The notes under the pieces were generated by a model that was not told the origin of the DNA, searched no databases, and saw nothing but the letters and a program-made list of their open reading frames with translations. Below are positions 35,801 to 45,862 of a stretch of 64,000 nucleotides of DNA, piece after piece (position 1 is the stretch's first letter; each line of letters opens with the position of its first letter). Origin of the DNA: Amyloporia xantha (lineage: Eukaryota > Basidiomycota > Agaricomycetes > Polyporales > Adustoporiaceae); NCBI GenBank assembly GCA_036971615.1, contig JAYKKR010000004.1:1612001-1676000 (forward strand), read 5' to 3'. The translations under genes and the position numbers were made by a program.

Positions 35801-38669
35801 AGCGGACCTACGGCCGGTGGATTCACGAGCGAACATAGGACTCTTGATTCTCTCAGATCTGGCACCCCTTCCGTGCAGCTCGAATGGTAGAGACTATACA
35901 TTCGGACGGTCATCTGAGACGCGTACTCGGACGACAAGTGCATCAATATCAAGGCAAGGGTACGAGCGATCGGCGGGTGGATCGGTTAGGCTCGAACTCG
36001 ACACCAAGAAGACAGCAGTCGACCGTCAACGACTCGAGACGCGACCGACGCTGACAGCAGCGGCGCGCGAATCTCAGGGTACGGACGAAGACCCGAAGCT
36101 ATCGAGCGTAAGCACACACGCGAAGGGGAAATGCCAACGATACGCCGATCAGTCAGAATCGCGTTGTGGAACGGCGAGTACGGTACTGGCTACGGGCGGC
36201 CGCGTGCCTTTGCGCGTCGGGCTAACACTCTACAGTACACTGTGTGCGTTCTGGGATCTACGATGGATGTGTCTGGTACAAGAAACAAGAAGAGAACAAG
36301 TCGCGGCAGCATCGCAGAGAGATCGGAGGGGAGGGCATGATACCCCGAGCGGGGAAGAGATGGAGGGGAGAGTGTACGGCGGGCTGGGACTGGCTGAAGA
36401 AAATACGACGGTGCCGGAGGGTGGAGAGAATGTAGGGTTGAGTGAGGTGGATTCGGAGGACGAGGGGGCGATGGGATCGGGAGGAAGGGAGTGCGTCTCT
36501 GTGGAGGGGGAAGGAAGAGCGTGCGTTGCTGGAGTGTCGGAAGGAGAACAGAGGATAACCCTGGGTGAAAGGGGACTGGTGGAAGGAGAGGGGGAGGTAT
36601 CGCAAGATATGGAGGAGCAGACAAGTGAGAGTGATGACAGGTGCGAGGGCGAAGAATTAGGGCGTGGAACTAGGGGTGCGAGCGTGCGCGCAGCAAACGA
36701 CGATCGAACGACAACACCGGGTGGCTCGTTAGAACCCGAGACGGCGTGCAGTCCAAGCCCTGACGCCCGATCTGCCCCACGGAGTGGTCGAACGCGGTCA
36801 AGGGAGGGGGTCATTCGAGTACCTGGCGTTCGCGACAGCAGGGTCATACCTGCACCACGGCCAAGCTTGGATGGAGATGATTGGAGCGTAACCGTGAAAC
36901 GGAGCCTAGGGATAGGTGCGAAGGGAGCTGCTGGAGACACTGCGGCCGCGGGAGAAGAAGGAATGGTGAATGGTGACTGTCGACGGAAGGGGCTTGAGAC
37001 AAGGTCAGAGGACCTCGAGGACGGGGTGCTGGATGCGAATGCAAGGAGCGAGTATACGGCCGAGGCAGCCTCAAGTTGTTCACCCGGCTATGGATCGGAC
37101 TTACACGCACTGGAGGCCACGCAGACGACCGAGGAATTTGATGCCCACCCCTACCAACGATGCGAGCGGCAGCAGACGAGGGGTGCGTGGAAGCGCGTGT
37201 CTCACGGACAGGAAGGAGGGCAAGGACTGGCGACAGGGGCGGAAGAAAGGGAGGGTCAGACGGGAGAGGGGCGAAGCGGCGAAGGTGAGAACAGGCGCGT
37301 GGACGAGGACCTAAGACGGAACACAAGGACGGCGGGCAGAGACGAAGCGGGAGAGCAAGGGACCGCGCGAAATGGGGCAGAGACAGCGCACGATCCGGGC
37401 CCCGACAACCGATCCGCACCAGAGGCTGAACAAACACGATCTTCGCGGGAAGTGGGTCGACAACCTGGCGCTCGCGAGGAACAGGACGTGTACAGACGTC
37501 GGCGAGGTGGAGACCGGGGCGAGAAGGAAGAAAGCGCGGGCTGGAGCCTAGGAACATGTGCAATCAAGGGACCAGTTGGGGACTCGGAACCGCTCGCGGA
37601 GGGCCTCGCCACGGCTGATACGGGAACCGAGAGCTCCATGAGCTCGGAGGGCGTACTCTTGATGTTCTTTGAACTGGGAGGAGACAGCGATGAGGAGCAC
37701 AAAAAGTACCTGCGTGGATCAGGACTGAGCAAAGGCGAGCCCGAAGAGGACCTGCAAGCCCCACTTGGGAGCAGCTACGAGACAAGCGGAAGTGACGCGA
37801 AGGCGGCGGGAGTGGGCGTACGTGCGGACAACAATGCCGCAAGCAGGACCGTGTCTGGACTCGACGGCGACGACGACGAGACCGCGTGCAAGGTTCTTTC
37901 GTCCGCTGAAGAAGAGTGCCGTGCTCAATGTGCTCGACACGAAGCGGAGGAGCGTGCGGTGCGGCTGAAGGTTATTGAGGAGCTGGCGGAGCGTGAGTGG
38001 GGGAAGGACTGGAAGTCACGACGGCCGCCACCTTTTGATTGGGCTCAACGCGCAGAACCAACAGAGCCGGAGACGCCGAGTCTGGAGTTACTCGAGCTCT
38101 TTGAGGAGGAAAGCGTGCCCCTGGACGTACATGATGGTGGCCAGGCCGATGATGAGGCAGATGGCGAGAGCGCAGATGAACCGGGAGAGGACCTTCTCGA
38201 GACACACCCGATGGAGGAGGACGATACGCCGGCGAGGGAAAGCGAAGTGCACCAAGCCGAGCCGCCGACATCCAGTGCAGAAGAGGACACGGTCTACGGT
38301 CTCTACGTGCAGGAGGCGAGCCCATCGTTTGTGGAGGATCCGAGCCCCAAGAAACACACACGAGTCGAGGATCTTTCTGGGTCCAGCTGGACACTGGAGG
38401 ATTGGCACTACGCCCGACCTGTTGCTGCGGACTCCATGGGAGATAGGACAACGGTACCCGATGCGACCACATCTGTCGCTGAATCCACCTGTCCGGAGTG
38501 GGGAGAGGATGTCCTGCAGGCTCTGGAGGCCCGTCATGAGGAAATGGTCAAGTTCGAAAAGCAGTGCAATGATAACCTCCGCATCCTTGCAGATCATATT
38601 GAGTTCCTTCACTTGCGGATGGAGGGATTGACTGGGGACAGTCAATATTTGAGTGTGAAGGGGGTGTAA
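32841..38669 (+). CDS. Giant 1942-residue protein of LTR element 2, function unknown
   Basis: The frame is open from 32643 within the LTR; ATG 32841 (MAAQPESHTDADGRQ) is chosen as the first start clearly inside the internal domain. The TAA stop uses the first bases of the 3' LTR. The protein is rich in Glu, Arg, Ser, Gly and Thr and probably mostly disordered. It has internal duplications: PSALPVPDFPSLSPSP with SGAPPVPGFSTFSPSP, and DARSAPRSGRTRSREGV with DNRSAPEAEQTRSSREV. The last 250 residues are acidic with helical stretches (AEEECRAQCARHEAEERAVR and ALEARHEEMVKFEKQCNDNL), possibly coiled coil. There is no gag or pol motif. The two identical LTRs argue the frame is not decayed. Confidence 0.65.
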   Translation: MAAQPESHTDADGRQVRLMNKYFLNLQTCKPASARPTTHGTAYETLRALLPAPIQLHLLRPIASVPLLRPLRTTPCMNAGQITSYEETGCIGIEALQTKGDEVVTGGGRSQGARDSAKRDKKAGERKGIECTGAVTEDSASTAELAQEVSSLASVSGRTKHDGVLAEGVHLVYTGLTGGSAIEEERHDVSSVSEGGTDEEGRGAFPLPIVQFSMSRLAVPFSSCSIDCLSYSSGTDCITEQSTGAPIMWKGGLPLTMERGKTWVSSTSEETRENATEAAPETSVSLDSRRDAERVRSGTACGEEELLPSLNGVVALQTMGAARSNAGNALRGEDELTGQGAGGSLRSETENAEGRRHKQGVTEGSAEEMGREAHVPSAAGGVRERERRAGVYWRSELAGLPCSVGLSASQGAEALTPWAKHSPSASPSITDPPECRWFVELVFCTSSGFLPPTASGSLHGRQAGAMYMRERTLLVTVPSNLQLPARFGSRAPGGASCLSSISGFPAGASTRVTGTTDAEGARATSCLFGPSSADRSIRTSNTPRRSAENAAPGVRPADEHLPLSSDIRGLGLRGKHTETDAQRQETASPACTRDEMQGEGTGSNETSTAGQRASETEGRRCASNASEGSRGAEEEERAQEETGRVREQREEDEEKRAGKAGKGGTKTDGEAGRALQVAPPSALPVPDFPSLSPSPLVGLLPSRRSDAFDASRRAEELTSEGVEPVPNSSDTTDRIETTVEETVSVNIRYTEEREIETEGRLCASSVSEGREETLRDEERGGGRDVQTARGQRERLGATSYAEPGGNAKGSSRGEERGDGAGKSTTGDNNGRALKLALSGAPPVPGFSTFSPSPWSEFFLYSVLDPHSCVWEPTGLGTISSSSTTFARARGAPIERFLTCSLPAYSSLPRWLRGFDLGIWRTLLAGGSTSTTTEGGRAAPFERQPMRPPSALSRNGPYTSLGLRLPGELGARSSGWASAWRQSSGRKKADLRPVDSRANIGLLILSDLAPLPCSSNGRDYTFGRSSETRTRTTSASISRQGYERSAGGSVRLELDTKKTAVDRQRLETRPTLTAAARESQGTDEDPKLSSVSTHAKGKCQRYADQSESRCGTASTVLATGGRVPLRVGLTLYSTLCAFWDLRWMCLVQETRREQVAAASQRDRRGGHDTPSGEEMEGRVYGGLGLAEENTTVPEGGENVGLSEVDSEDEGAMGSGGRECVSVEGEGRACVAGVSEGEQRITLGERGLVEGEGEVSQDMEEQTSESDDRCEGEELGRGTRGASVRAANDDRTTTPGGSLEPETACSPSPDARSAPRSGRTRSREGVIRVPGVRDSRVIPAPRPSLDGDDWSVTVKRSLGIGAKGAAGDTAAAGEEGMVNGDCRRKGLETRSEDLEDGVLDANARSEYTAEAASSCSPGYGSDLHALEATQTTEEFDAHPYQRCERQQTRGAWKRVSHGQEGGQGLATGAEEREGQTGEGRSGEGENRRVDEDLRRNTRTAGRDEAGEQGTARNGAETAHDPGPDNRSAPEAEQTRSSREVGRQPGAREEQDVYRRRRGGDRGEKEESAGWSLGTCAIKGPVGDSEPLAEGLATADTGTESSMSSEGVLLMFFELGGDSDEEHKKYLRGSGLSKGEPEEDLQAPLGSSYETSGSDAKAAGVGVRADNNAASRTVSGLDGDDDETACKVLSSAEEECRAQCARHEAEERAVRLKVIEELAEREWGKDWKSRRPPPFDWAQRAEPTEPETPSLELLELFEEESVPLDVHDGGQADDEADGESADEPGEDLLETHPMEEDDTPARESEVHQAEPPTSSAEEDTVYGLYVQEASPSFVEDPSPKKHTRVEDLSGSSWTLEDWHYARPVAADSMGDRTTVPDATTSVAESTCPEWGEDVLQALEARHEEMVKFEKQCNDNLRILADHIEFLHLRMEGLTGDSQYLSVKGV
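38657..38664 (+). other. Polypurine tract of element 2
   Basis: GAAGGGGG abuts the 3' LTR and overlaps the last codons of the giant frame. Confidence 0.7.
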
Positions 38670-39514
38670 GGAGAGGTATCGGGCTGGGGGGTGAAAGCAC
38701 AGACAAGCAAGCATCTCATTCTCTCTCTCCCTCAGGTGTTGTTCCTCCTTCCTCTGTGTCTACCATACAGCTTTGGTGTTCGATTCGATTCTCATTTATT
38801 TTGCATTTTTGATCTAATTGGTTTTGGTGTTTTATCTTATCTTTCCTCCCCTTCCCTCCGCTTTATTCCGATTTTGCGATTCTTCCTTCCGGACTGACAC
38901 CGCTTCGTTCCGCTTAGTCAGCGGAGGGTAGACGACGTGGCCGGGAGATAGCTAGCTCTTCAGTTCCCCCTTGGTACCATACTACTAGGACTCCCCTGTA
39001 CATCTCACTACTGGGCAATAGACACACTCTTTCTCTTACCGGGCTTAGTGTAGAGCTGCAGCAGCACTTTATACGTCTTTTACTGCGACACTGCGACACT
39101 GCGACACTGCGATACTGTGATACTGCAACACCGGGGCTCTGCAAGCGGCAGGGCAAACTGCGTTCTTTCTCTTCTTTCACCGGGTTTAGTGTAGAGCGCG
39201 ACAGCTCTATACGTCTTTATACTGCGATACAGCGTTACGGAGGCTCTCCGCACGCGGCGGAGGGAAGCAATCAGGTGCCAGCGGGCACCTTCTGGGTTTT
39301 CTGAGACAGGGCCCTCCACCGGGATTTGACATAGCACAGCGGCACTACCATCGGGGACGAGCACATTCCGAGTACAGAGCTGAGTCTTGTACATTGGTCC
39401 ACCCCTTACCCATTCCACACCACCACCACTCTCTCTTTTGGAAGCTCGCAGCTCCCTCATAGCCCCTCGGACGAACACATTCGCACACGGGACGGCACAC
39501 CGTCACGACTTACA
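38665..39514 (+). repeat. 3' LTR of element 2
   Basis: A copy of 31921-32770; every frame I compared in the two LTRs is identical. Confidence 0.92.
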
Positions 39515-39812
39515 GCGTTCATCGACACTTGCAGTAAGTTGCTGCGACAAGGAGGCGGATGATCGATCAATCACAGAACGACAAACATCAACGAACCCTA
39601 TAGCCCTTCGACATCTGGAAAATGGTGACCGCAGGAATTGATGCAGTCAAGAGGGAGATAGTAAGGCTGCGGATCGACATGCGTGCAAGTGGCGAACGAG
39701 GCCTCGAGGCCTGAGGCCGATTCAATGTCCTTAATTGTCTCACAGTCCTTTATGCGAGTGACACCTCCGTCTCCTCCAGCTATTGTCCGTTCTCCCGTTG
39801 GTCCTCCATATA

Positions 39813-41396
39813 ATGGGCGACCTTCTGTCGTCCGACTCCTTCAATTCCAGCTCTCCAGTGGTGCTCGGCATGTTCCGTACGGTGAAGGCGGGCCCCGTTT
39901 GGTCAATAGCTTGCTGTGTTCTGTCTTATTCGTAACTCGCTGACAAATTGGCATCTGATAGGGGACTAACTCTCCTACCTGGTCGTAAAGAAGTGGTTGT
40001 GCCAAGCGGCTCAGATATTCATATCACGCTCGCCACTCTCACCGAGGACGTCCAGAATCAGGACTGTCGTACAGCGGTCAAACTCTTCTTCCGACCCAAC
40101 GCCTTCCCGCCGTCCGGTCTAACTGTGGAAAAAGAAATCACACCATGTACCTTGGTACCTATGGCGGTCAGTAGCCTTAATCAGCCTGCGGGTTAACGAT
40201 GCTAAGCTTTTATGACGATTCAGGTAGAGTCTGTTCGGCTGGATCTCTGGCTCTATGGTGAGGAGACGTATGTGTTTGAGATTCGGGGTGAAAAGTGAAG
40301 TGAACAGCGCACGTATTTGACGTCGTTCACTTACCAGCTATCAATAGTGCTATTTGCATCTATGGAAATTACATTGGTCAGTTCATGCATGCGATTTTGC
40401 GACCGTAGCCGAACGTCACCCTGTAACCCCCAGTTGATCGCGCCTCCGGCCCTATCCCTGCCGGCCTTCCGGCTGTACCTTCTACTGCGCGTGCTTCTGA
40501 GTACGTATCTCACACATAATATGACACTGTCTACTAAAACATTCACCAGAGAACCCCATGCTTTCGAGGACGCAGACCGATTTGAACAGACTCGCAAGAG
40601 ACGACGTACGGATACCACGAGTCAAGAGCAAGACTCTAAGACTACGGGATCAGTTCGTATGGATATTCTAGCCGAGACGACAACTTACACTCCGAGGCCC
40701 ACTGCACTGCTTCCTTCGAAACATACCCAACTTTCTGGGACAGCCGGAGGTCTGTATCCATTGCCAGAGCAACCACCCTCGCACAGCAATACGGAGGATT
40801 CCACAGTCTCAGGCAACGCCGCCAAGCCGCAGCTCACTGTAGTGTCGAAGTCTGGCCATAAAACATTGATACAGCTCGATGAAAGTGCACGCCAAGTTAC
40901 GTGTCATGACACTCAGATCGGAGAGGGCCAAAGTGCAGCTGTGGGGAATACTGTCCAGCTCCATCTCATCGTCACGGTGCATCCTGGCAACAAAGTCATT
41001 GCGCGTACTTCACAGACTAAAATGGTAAGTATCTACGCTCTATACCACCTTGAAGCACTGTAAATGCTTAACCTCACTCTAGCACTCATTCAAAGTCGGT
41101 CAAGGTGACTTCATTAAAGGTAAATACATCAATTAATGACCATAGTCCCGGCAATTTAGCTCACAAATGATAGGGCTGAATGATGGGCTCATCGGCATGA
41201 AACCGGGTGGTGAACGGGTGATTGTTGTCCCCCCGTGTCTGGGCTTTGGTAAGACAGTCAAAGAACTGGGTAAAGGAGTCATTAACACTGCAAACTCGAT
41301 ACTGGTGTGTGGTGAGTACCATCTCCTCAATACACGCTAGCTTAGTATTCACCAATCATTTGACATGCAGAAGTGAAGCTTGTCTCGGTTGAGTGA
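39813..41396 (+). CDS. Nucleoplasmin-like/FKBP-type protein, copy 1 (probable pseudoenzyme)
   Basis: Exon 1 39813-39901 (MGDLLSSDSFNSSSPVVLGM to GPVW) joins 39962-40166 (GLTLLPGRKEVVVPSGSDIH to CTLVPMA), 40224-40295 (VESVRLDLWLYGEETYVFEI) and 40348-40376 (NAICIYGNYI), all in phase. This resembles the nucleoplasmin-like domain at the N-terminus of fungal nuclear FKBPs (FPR3/FPR4 type). After an uncertain stretch, a Lys/Arg-rich linker (QTRKRRRTD) leads to an FKBP-like domain: SFKVGQGDFIKG, LNDGLIGMKPGGERVIVVPP and SILVCEVKLVSVE. The usual active-site Tyr, Phe-Asp and Trp appear replaced (LHL, ARTS, GLNDG), so isomerase activity is doubtful. It lies 300 bp from element 2 and mirrors copy 2. Joins between 40377 and 40550 are unresolved. 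Confidence 0.65.
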
Positions 41397-42463
41397 GTGT
41401 GGCGCTATCTAGGTCCCGTCTATCCCTGAAGTCATGTTGTGTCTCTGATTTGTACATTGCTCGAGCCTGTGGTGTGCTATATATAGTATCAGAAATCAGA
41501 TCATATTGCATCCGCTTCGACTCGGATGAGCATGTATCGAACCACATCAAAGGAAGGGATGATACAGTGCGCAGCGTTCCACCAACATGATTTCCAGTGC
41601 GCTCTGTAGCACTGCAATCTGAATGCATCTGAAATAACCAACGGACCAACTCTGCTTCCGCAGATCAGTGAAAATGCGGATTGGCCCATATAGATTTACC
41701 GCGCGCATAGTAATATATACTTAGGCGAATCGGACAAATTTTTCACTGAGTACAAGCACAGCTTCACGATCCGAGCCCACTTCCGGCAGCTCTGTACGAA
41801 TATTAGACGGACGTCTCTTCCGTGTAACATCTCGGCTCCAGCAGGGGGACGGGCACCTCCGGGCGGTTGAGATCTATAGCCTACCTTCAGGAGCCTTGTA
41901 AAGGCACGCACATTAACGAGGTACGGAAAGGTACTGCCGAGAGGGCAGGCTTCCCGTCCTGACTGCTGCCCCGGAGTAGTATGTCTAGGAGATCGGTGGG
42001 TGAGTTCGACGTAAGTCGTCACGGGTCGGGACGACAGGGATGAGACAATATATATGCTTGTGGCGGAGATGAAGGTGGGCTCAGGGCAGACAGTGTGGCC
42101 AGGGACGGGCCTGTGAAGATGATTAACTCCCACAGCGTATAAAAGCTGCCGCTAGGATCCCAACCTCAAGAGCGATCCGGGATTATGTCGGTGAGGCACG
42201 ACGACCTTGGGGCTGAGTTCGACGGTCATGTACCGCCCTTCGCCTCCTAGTGCACCCCGAAGCATAATTTCCACAGCTTCCTCAGTTGTATTTGTTTTCT
42301 GAAAGTACATTGAATTGTTACACACTTCCACTGGCGACATCCAGAGTTGGGAGTGCCGTATTCCATAAAACACCCGCAAAGGCTGGCTGCGCTTGGCGTG
42401 AAGCGCTTTCTCTACTGCACAGTGCGCCCATACGACAGAAGAGACATAGATCATCTCACGCGC
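41397..42463. other. Between the inverted FKBP-like copies; no gene assigned
   Basis: A 145-codon (41696-42133) and a 100-codon (42152-42454) minus frame exist. The latter (VEVCNNSMYFQKTNTTEEAV) looks somewhat protein-like but has no recognised family. Confidence 0.3.
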
Positions 42464-44114
42464 TCATTCAACTGACAAAAGCCTGACCTCTGTCATATCG
42501 AAGCAATAGTGAAAAATTAAGCTGATGTCCATCGAAAAATTGATACTCACCGCATATAAGTATTGAGTTTCCGGGGACAATAGTACCATCACGCAGCTCT
42601 CTTGCTTTCTCACCGAAGCCCAAACAGGGGGGCACAACAATGACACGTTCGCCACCTGGCATCATGCCTTGTAGCCCATCATTTAATCCTGGTCATTGGT
42701 AAGCTGATTTCAAGATCGGTGACGAATGGATGCATTTACCTTTGATAAAGTCGGCTTGGCCGACTTTGAATGAGTACTAGAGTAAGGATAGGTCATTATG
42801 GTACCATCAGGTGATGGTGAACGCGATGAGCACTTACGACCTCAGCTTTTCCTGTTCGTGCGACTATTTTGTGACTGGGATGCACTCTGACAATCAGTTC
42901 AAGCCTGACAGTGCTTCCCCTAGCTGCGCTATTGCCTTCTCCGACCTTGGTGTCCCGACATATAACTTCACGCGCACTTTCATTCAGCCTCAACAAGGTC
43001 TTACGACCAGAGTTCAATGGAACAGCAAGCGACGACTTGAGTTTTTGCCCCGTCCCACCGTTATCGTCAGATAGTGCGAAATCTCCATCCTCTTTTGTCT
43101 TGTACGGGAAAGATTTCCCTTTCACGGCTTGCGGCAGCAATACACCTTGAGCTATAGCTGGCTCCGCGAGTCGAGTTTGTTCCGAGGGACGTAGCATAGT
43201 AGATCTCGGGGGAGCGTAAGCCGTGGGCTCAGCTGAGATATTCACATGGGCAAGCTCCACATTGTCTCGCTCTTTGCTTGCAGCACTTAGACGTCCTCGG
43301 TTGCGCGTCGGTCCCGCTTTAGCTGTACCGTCTGCATCGATAGGTTTTCTAGTGGAAGATTCAAGTACACATAGTTTCACACAATCTCCAATGTACTCAC
43401 TCAGAAACATCCACAGGAGGTGATACAGCCAGAAGGTGCCCACAGACAGCCTCCGATGATCGTGCTGAAAGGTTATCGTCGACTGAGAGTCAAAGAGATT
43501 TATATTGAACGAGGGTCGCTCATGAATAGCACGAACGATCTGACCAACGTAGTTTCCGTAGATGCAAATAGCACTATTGATAAAGTGGTAAGCAAACGTA
43601 GATATGTGTACTGTACGATTTACTTTTCACCGCGAATCTCGAACACATACATCTCTTCAGCATGGAGCCAGAGATCCAGCTGAGCATACTCTGCCTATAT
43701 CGTCAGGAACGCTTAGCATCGACAACTGGTAGGCTCATTAAGGCTACCCACCACCATAGGTACCAAGGTACACAGTGTAATTTCTTTTTCGACTTTGTGG
43801 CCGGACAGCGGGAAGGGCTCGGGTCGAAAGAACAACTTGACTGCTGTACGACAGTCCCGTTTCTGGACGTCCTCTGCGAGAGTGACTTGCGTGATATGAA
43901 TCCCTGAGCCGCTCGGTACAACGACTTCCTTCTGACCAGGTAGGAGAGTTACTCCCCTAGGTGGACAGCAGCATCAGCGAGTACACGATGTGAACACTCT
44001 GCGGGCCACTGACCAAGATGAGCCCGCCTGTACCGCGCGGGACATGCCAAGTTCCACCGGATAGCTGGAATAGAATGAGGGATTTATGCGCTTTAGTGAC
44101 AGAGGATCTCCCAT
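42464..44114 (-). CDS. Nucleoplasmin-like/FKBP-type protein, copy 2 (probable pseudoenzyme)
   Basis: An inverted paralogue of copy 1 with the same exon plan. It starts at ATG 44114 (MGDPLSLKRINPSFYSSYPV to GSSW), then has a nucleoplasmin-like exon whose DNA closely matches copy 1 (VVVPSGSGIHIT, TLCTLVPMV). A linker follows (ERDNVELAHVNISAEPTAYA) and an FKBP-like end: VGQADFIKG, LNDGLQGMMPGGERVIVVPP, CLGFGEKARELRDGTIVPGN and a final small exon EVRLLSVE. As in copy 1, FKBP active-site positions are substituted (LEL, ARTG, GLNDG). The exon ending TFWLYHLLWMFLS is unusually hydrophobic for a nuclear chaperone, and its placement is uncertain. Confidence 0.65.
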
Positions 44115-44517
44115 TATATTCAGTCGATCGAGGAGAAAGGAAGGGTAAGTACCGCTCGCGCGCACGAGGAATTATGGATGAACATCCATCAAATCAGCTC
44201 GCTCGCCTATCTCGTGCGTATCTCCATGTACATGCAACAGCCACTAGTACTATATTGCTCCGTACGCCAACTGCATTTTTCTCCATTCAACGTTCAGCTC
44301 CGGTCGCTATATATTTCCACATGTGACGAGGCTTGATAACTAAACACTGCCGGTGACAATGATGAACGTCTGTTCCAGCATTTTCTCGATGATTTCATTG
44401 ACAATTCCAAGCCCAGTTCCACGCACACCTATTCATAGATAGGATCGTACAGACATGGAATAGATGCAGACCTTACGCCGCCGCGCCAAATTCGATAAAT
44501 TGCATTCGGACGTCTCT
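44115..44517. other. Spacer; no gene recognised
   Basis: Only frames overlapping the 5' side of FKBP copy 2 on the opposite strand. Confidence 0.4.
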
Positions 44518-45431
44518 CTAGACTCTTGCCCACAGAACCGGCATGTCACTATGACGCTTCACTGCTGTGTCCATCAACCAACAGGGCTCGCCTGTTGCTG
44601 TAAAAGATAGCAGAAGGTGCTTCAGGACAGGATGCCTCTGTTCCGTCAGGCTAGTCACCGGCTGCCAACCAGCTATTCCATCGAATTCCTTCGACCAGAC
44701 CCAAACCTGCAGTGCTTGTGTTCGATTCATTGTGGTGGCTGTAACGCGATGGATGTAGAGCGTTCCCAATGCGATCTTGGGCGCTGGGACCTGACAACGA
44801 GGAGCACCGATTGTGTCAATTCCCGAGCTACTGTACCAAATTGCATGATGTTCAGACTTCTTCGGTTGACGCTTTTGAGGCTCCACTAGCTAAAACACAG
44901 AGAAGTTGTGAAGCTAGTGTTTTATGCATCCCGTTGAGAAGTCACCTACCCGTATATGACGGTAGTTGTCTAGTGATGTTGTGTGCGAGGCATCCGATAC
45001 GGCAGTGTGCAAAACCGGACTTGTGCTACTTGTGGTCTGACCTGGCCCGATTGGCGCAACCGTCTCAAAGCCTTCAACAACTCTTGGAGAATCCGAGAGA
45101 ATTGACTGATCATGGTCTTTCAGCATCCCAAGTGCTAGTAATGACGAACCGCGTACTGTTGTACTGTCTAGAGAAATCTAGAGAAATTGACACTGTCTGC
45201 ACTGATCCTGACAATATATGGACGTGATCACAAACTCACTGGATGTTCGTAATTGATCGCACGACCAAACCGACGGCGCAATGTGAAGACAACGGCGCGA
45301 TCTTGGACCTGCGTTCCAAGGGCAGGGACTTCACAATGGCTGACTTCTCCGCTGTGATTTGACATAGGAAACTCTACCATCCATCTGATACCATGATCAT
45401 CCGAAGGGACGTCTTCATTTCGGACGGACAT
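44518..45431 (-). CDS. Unknown basidiomycete protein, family B copy 1
   Basis: Exon 1 (45431 to about 45238) encodes IRWMVEFPMSNHSGEVSHCE and VVFTLRRRFGRAINYEHP. A middle exon near 45126-44914 is Ser/Thr/Pro-rich. The last exon (about 44886-44518) has LGTLYIHRVTATTMNRTQAL, QVWVWSKEFDGIAGWQPVTS, HPVLKHLLLSFTATGEPCWL. It is clearly homologous to copy 2 at 60.1 kb, on the opposite strand. The conserved LGTLYIHR, LQVWxWSK and LSFTxTGEPxWL blocks suggest a beta-rich C-terminal domain. I do not recognise the family, and the middle exon border is uncertain. Confidence 0.55.
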
Positions 45432-45862
45432 ACTGCGAAGTACGCAAGATGGCGGTTACAATGAACTCCGGTTGACTGGCGTCTCGACTTCATGGAGGTG
45501 TCACGTGCCACTCGCTCGCACTACGACTTCACGACAACTATGAAGGCTTTTGACCATTCTGATATCGTGGAACGCGTAACCCTTTTCCATGGCGTAGAAC
45601 AAGATCCGTTCAATATATTTTCAGTTCGAAATACGGTCTACACATGTTACTTGGTACAGTGCGTAGAGGTGGTCAATCCAAGAAGACGAATGCCAACAAA
45701 TCATGAAAAGTGCCGTCAAACTTGAGACATCGTACCCAAAATGAGCGACAGTGGGATTTTGCTGCATGCCGGCCTGAAGAGTCCTTCGGAGCGTTTCAGA
45801 CTCATCAGACTTATTTGGTAACTTTCTCATTTACCACTGAGGCAGAAGGTTTAATGCGCGGA

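Larger units (their letters stand above)
31921..39514 (+). mobile_element. LTR retrotransposon 2: no recognisable pol, one giant frame, very young
   Basis: A 7594-bp element has two 850-bp LTRs that read as identical (constant offset of 6744), TGTAAG...CTTACA ends, a GCGT target duplication, a primer-binding-site candidate after the left LTR and a GAAGGGGG purine tract before the right LTR. The interior is filled by a single frame (32841-38669). No reverse transcriptase, integrase, protease, RNase H or zinc knuckle was seen, so it is non-autonomous by inference. Its plan mirrors element 1 (TGTAAN ends, one giant frame), although I see no sequence similarity between their proteins. Confidence 0.88.

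Noticed and set aside
41696..42454. Two minus-strand frames between the FKBP-like copies
   Set aside because: No homology to either flanking gene, no splice linkage and no recognisable domain; left as unassigned spacer.
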